Origin: Eubacteriaceae bacterium
GTDB lineage: Bacteria > Bacillota > Clostridia > Eubacteriales > Anaerofustaceae
Length of the DNA: 7,189 bases
Direction of reading: 5' to 3'
Assembly: GCA_017613995.1 (NCBI GenBank)
Contig: JAGACT010000036.1
Span: forward strand, 1 to 7,189
The translations under genes and the position numbers were made by a program. The notes beneath the pieces are model-generated. The model was not told where the DNA came from, made no database searches, and worked only from the letters and a program-made list of their open reading frames with translations. Position 1 is the stretch's first letter. Every line of letters begins with the position of its first letter. Shown here piece by piece: positions 6,274 to 7,189 of the stretch.

Positions 6274-6801
6274 TTACTGCTCCATGCCCAGCCTGATGCA
6301 GGACATGTTGGCGTCGAACAGGTCGGCGTGCTTGGCGGGGATGACCTTTTTGAGGGTCTCCTCGATGTCGTCGGTGCGCATGCCGCACTCCTTGAAGACC
6401 TTGCCGAGCATGATCATGTTGGCCAGGCCGGGAGTTCCGTTGTCCATGGCCATCCTGGTGACGGGAACGTAGTATACGTCCACGTCGGTACGCTCCACCC
6501 TGCGCTCGATAAGGGCTGAATCCACGAAGATCTTTCCTCCGGGGGCCACGTCGGCCTCATACTTGTCCAGGGAGGGAAGGTTCATGGCGACCAGCACGTC
6601 GGGATGGTTCACTATGGGGGAGCCCACCGGCTCGTCGCTGAGGATGACTCCGCAGTTGCAGGTGCCGCCCCTCATCTCGGGACCGTAGGAGGGCAGCCAG
6701 CTGAGGTTTCTTCCTTCCAGAAGGCCCTTGTATGCCAGCACCTTTCCCGTGAACAGGATCCCCTGTCCGCCGAAGCCTGCGATAAGGATGTTCTCAGTCA
6801 T
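6274..6801 (-). CDS. 2-oxoacid:ferredoxin oxidoreductase gamma subunit
   Basis: The 175-aa protein matches the usual length of separate gamma subunits. It has the family's N-terminal glycine-rich motif GFGGQG (9-14) and the signature SYGPEMRGGTCNC (38-50), followed by VLVAMNLPSLDKYE (about 69-82). These enzymes oxidatively decarboxylate 2-oxoacids to acyl-CoA with ferredoxin as acceptor, or run in reverse as reductive carboxylases. The gene follows the beta subunit with a single nucleotide between TGA and ATG, and AGGA lies 8 nt upstream, so the subunits are translated together. The stop is TAA, and the T-box leader begins about 35 nt later. Sequence style is closest to branched-chain (VOR) or 2-oxoglutarate (KOR) types; substrate choice cannot be settled without the alpha subunit, which lies outside the window. 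Confidence 0.92.
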   Translation of the reverse strand: MTENILIAGFGGQGILFTGKVLAYKGLLEGRNLSWLPSYGPEMRGGTCNCGVILSDEPVGSPIVNHPDVLVAMNLPSLDKYEADVAPGGKIFVDSALIERRVERTDVDVYYVPVTRMAMDNGTPGLANMIMLGKVFKECGMRTDDIEETLKKVIPAKHADLFDANMSCIRLGMEQ

Positions 6802-6802
6802 T

Positions 6803-7189
6803 TCAGTTTTCCTCCTTCGCGCTTCTGTCCTTGTATACTCCCAGAGGATAGTAGGGGATCATCTTCTCGTCAACCCACTTAAGGGCTTCGGAAGGTGTGA
6901 GGCCCCAGTTGGTGGGACATGAGGAGATGACTTCCACCAGGGAGAATCCCTTTCCTTCGATCTGGTTCTCAAAGGCTTTCTTTATGATCTTTCTGGCGTT
7001 GTTGACGTTCTTGACGTTGTTCACCGCGACTCTGGCGATGAACTCCGGTCCGTCCAGCTGCGAGAGCATCTCGCACACCCTGATGGGATAGCCGGCGACG
7101 GCGACGTCTCTTCCGTAGGGGGAAGTCTGGGTGACCTGTCCGGGAAGGGACGTGGGGGCCATCTGGCCTCCGGTCATGCCGTAGATCGC
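6803..7189 (-). CDS. 2-oxoacid:ferredoxin oxidoreductase beta subunit (TPP-binding), C-terminal part
   Basis: The gene enters from the window edge, and the last 128 codons are present. It opens in the conserved TPP-domain motif YGMTGGQMAPT, and ends with the C-terminal signature EVISSCPTNWGLTPSEALKWV and the segment MIPYYPLGVYKD. This pattern is typical of VOR/KOR-type beta subunits, which bind thiamine pyrophosphate at the active site and pair with alpha, gamma and a small ferredoxin-like subunit. The Met within MTGGQ could look like a start but is internal: the frame continues upstream (AIYG). About half of the protein is outside the window. It is followed by the gamma subunit after 1 nt; the stop is TGA. 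Confidence 0.92.
   Translation of the reverse strand, partial: AIYGMTGGQMAPTSLPGQVTQTSPYGRDVAVAGYPIRVCEMLSQLDGPEFIARVAVNNVKNVNNARKIIKKAFENQIEGKGFSLVEVISSCPTNWGLTPSEALKWVDEKMIPYYPLGVYKDRSAKEEN

Noticed and set aside
1..7189. CRISPR arrays, tRNA or rRNA genes, insertion sequences, prophage or toxin-antitoxin genes
   Set aside because: No regularly spaced repeats, tRNA-like cloverleaf sequence, terminal inverted repeats or transposase motifs were seen; the window looks like ordinary chromosomal metabolic and repair genes.

Overview
All supported genes in this 7.2 kb window lie on the minus strand, so transcription runs from high to low coordinates. A T-box leader, intrinsic terminators, strong AGGAGG-type ribosome binding sites, a ferredoxin-type 2-oxoacid oxidoreductase and high GC together suggest an anaerobic, GC-rich Firmicute, probably of the Clostridia. 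The species cannot be named from the sequence.

Layout in order of transcription: (1) 7189-6803, the C-terminal half of a TPP-binding beta subunit, then its gamma subunit (6801-6274), of a 2-oxoacid:ferredoxin oxidoreductase (VOR/KOR type). (2) 6240-6011, a T-box tRNA-sensing leader with its attenuator terminator; the best reading of the specifier is CUC (Leu). (3) 5975-4593, a protein with the fold and C-terminal leucine-regulatory domain of 2-isopropylmalate synthase, but with every DRE-TIM catalytic and metal-binding residue I could align replaced. (4) 4591-2084, one nucleotide downstream, an 835-aa fusion of a sugar-isomerase-like TIM barrel to a complete acyl-CoA synthetase, closed by one strong and one weaker terminator. 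(5) A sigma70-type promoter, then a HEAT-like solenoid protein (1944-1285) overlapping by 8 nt a family-6 (hypoxanthine/deoxyinosine) DNA glycosylase (1292-804). (6) 726 to the window edge, the N-terminal part of a Suv3-like NTPase/helicase whose reading frame carries an amber (TAG) codon at codon 44 and then stays open for 198 codons with clear helicase motifs.

Working model (inference): the oxidoreductase interconverts branched-chain 2-oxoacids and acyl-CoAs, the fused ligase supplies acyl-CoA from free acids, and the T-box raises expression of the ligase and the LeuA-like protein when leucyl-tRNA is uncharged. The LeuA-like protein would be a regulator or scaffold, not a synthase. The two most notable observations are this apparently dead, leucine-controlled LeuA paralogue and the in-frame amber codon. 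None of the six complete or 3'-complete genes ends in TAG (five TGA, one TAA), which is compatible with, but does not prove, a sense meaning for TAG such as pyrrolysine.
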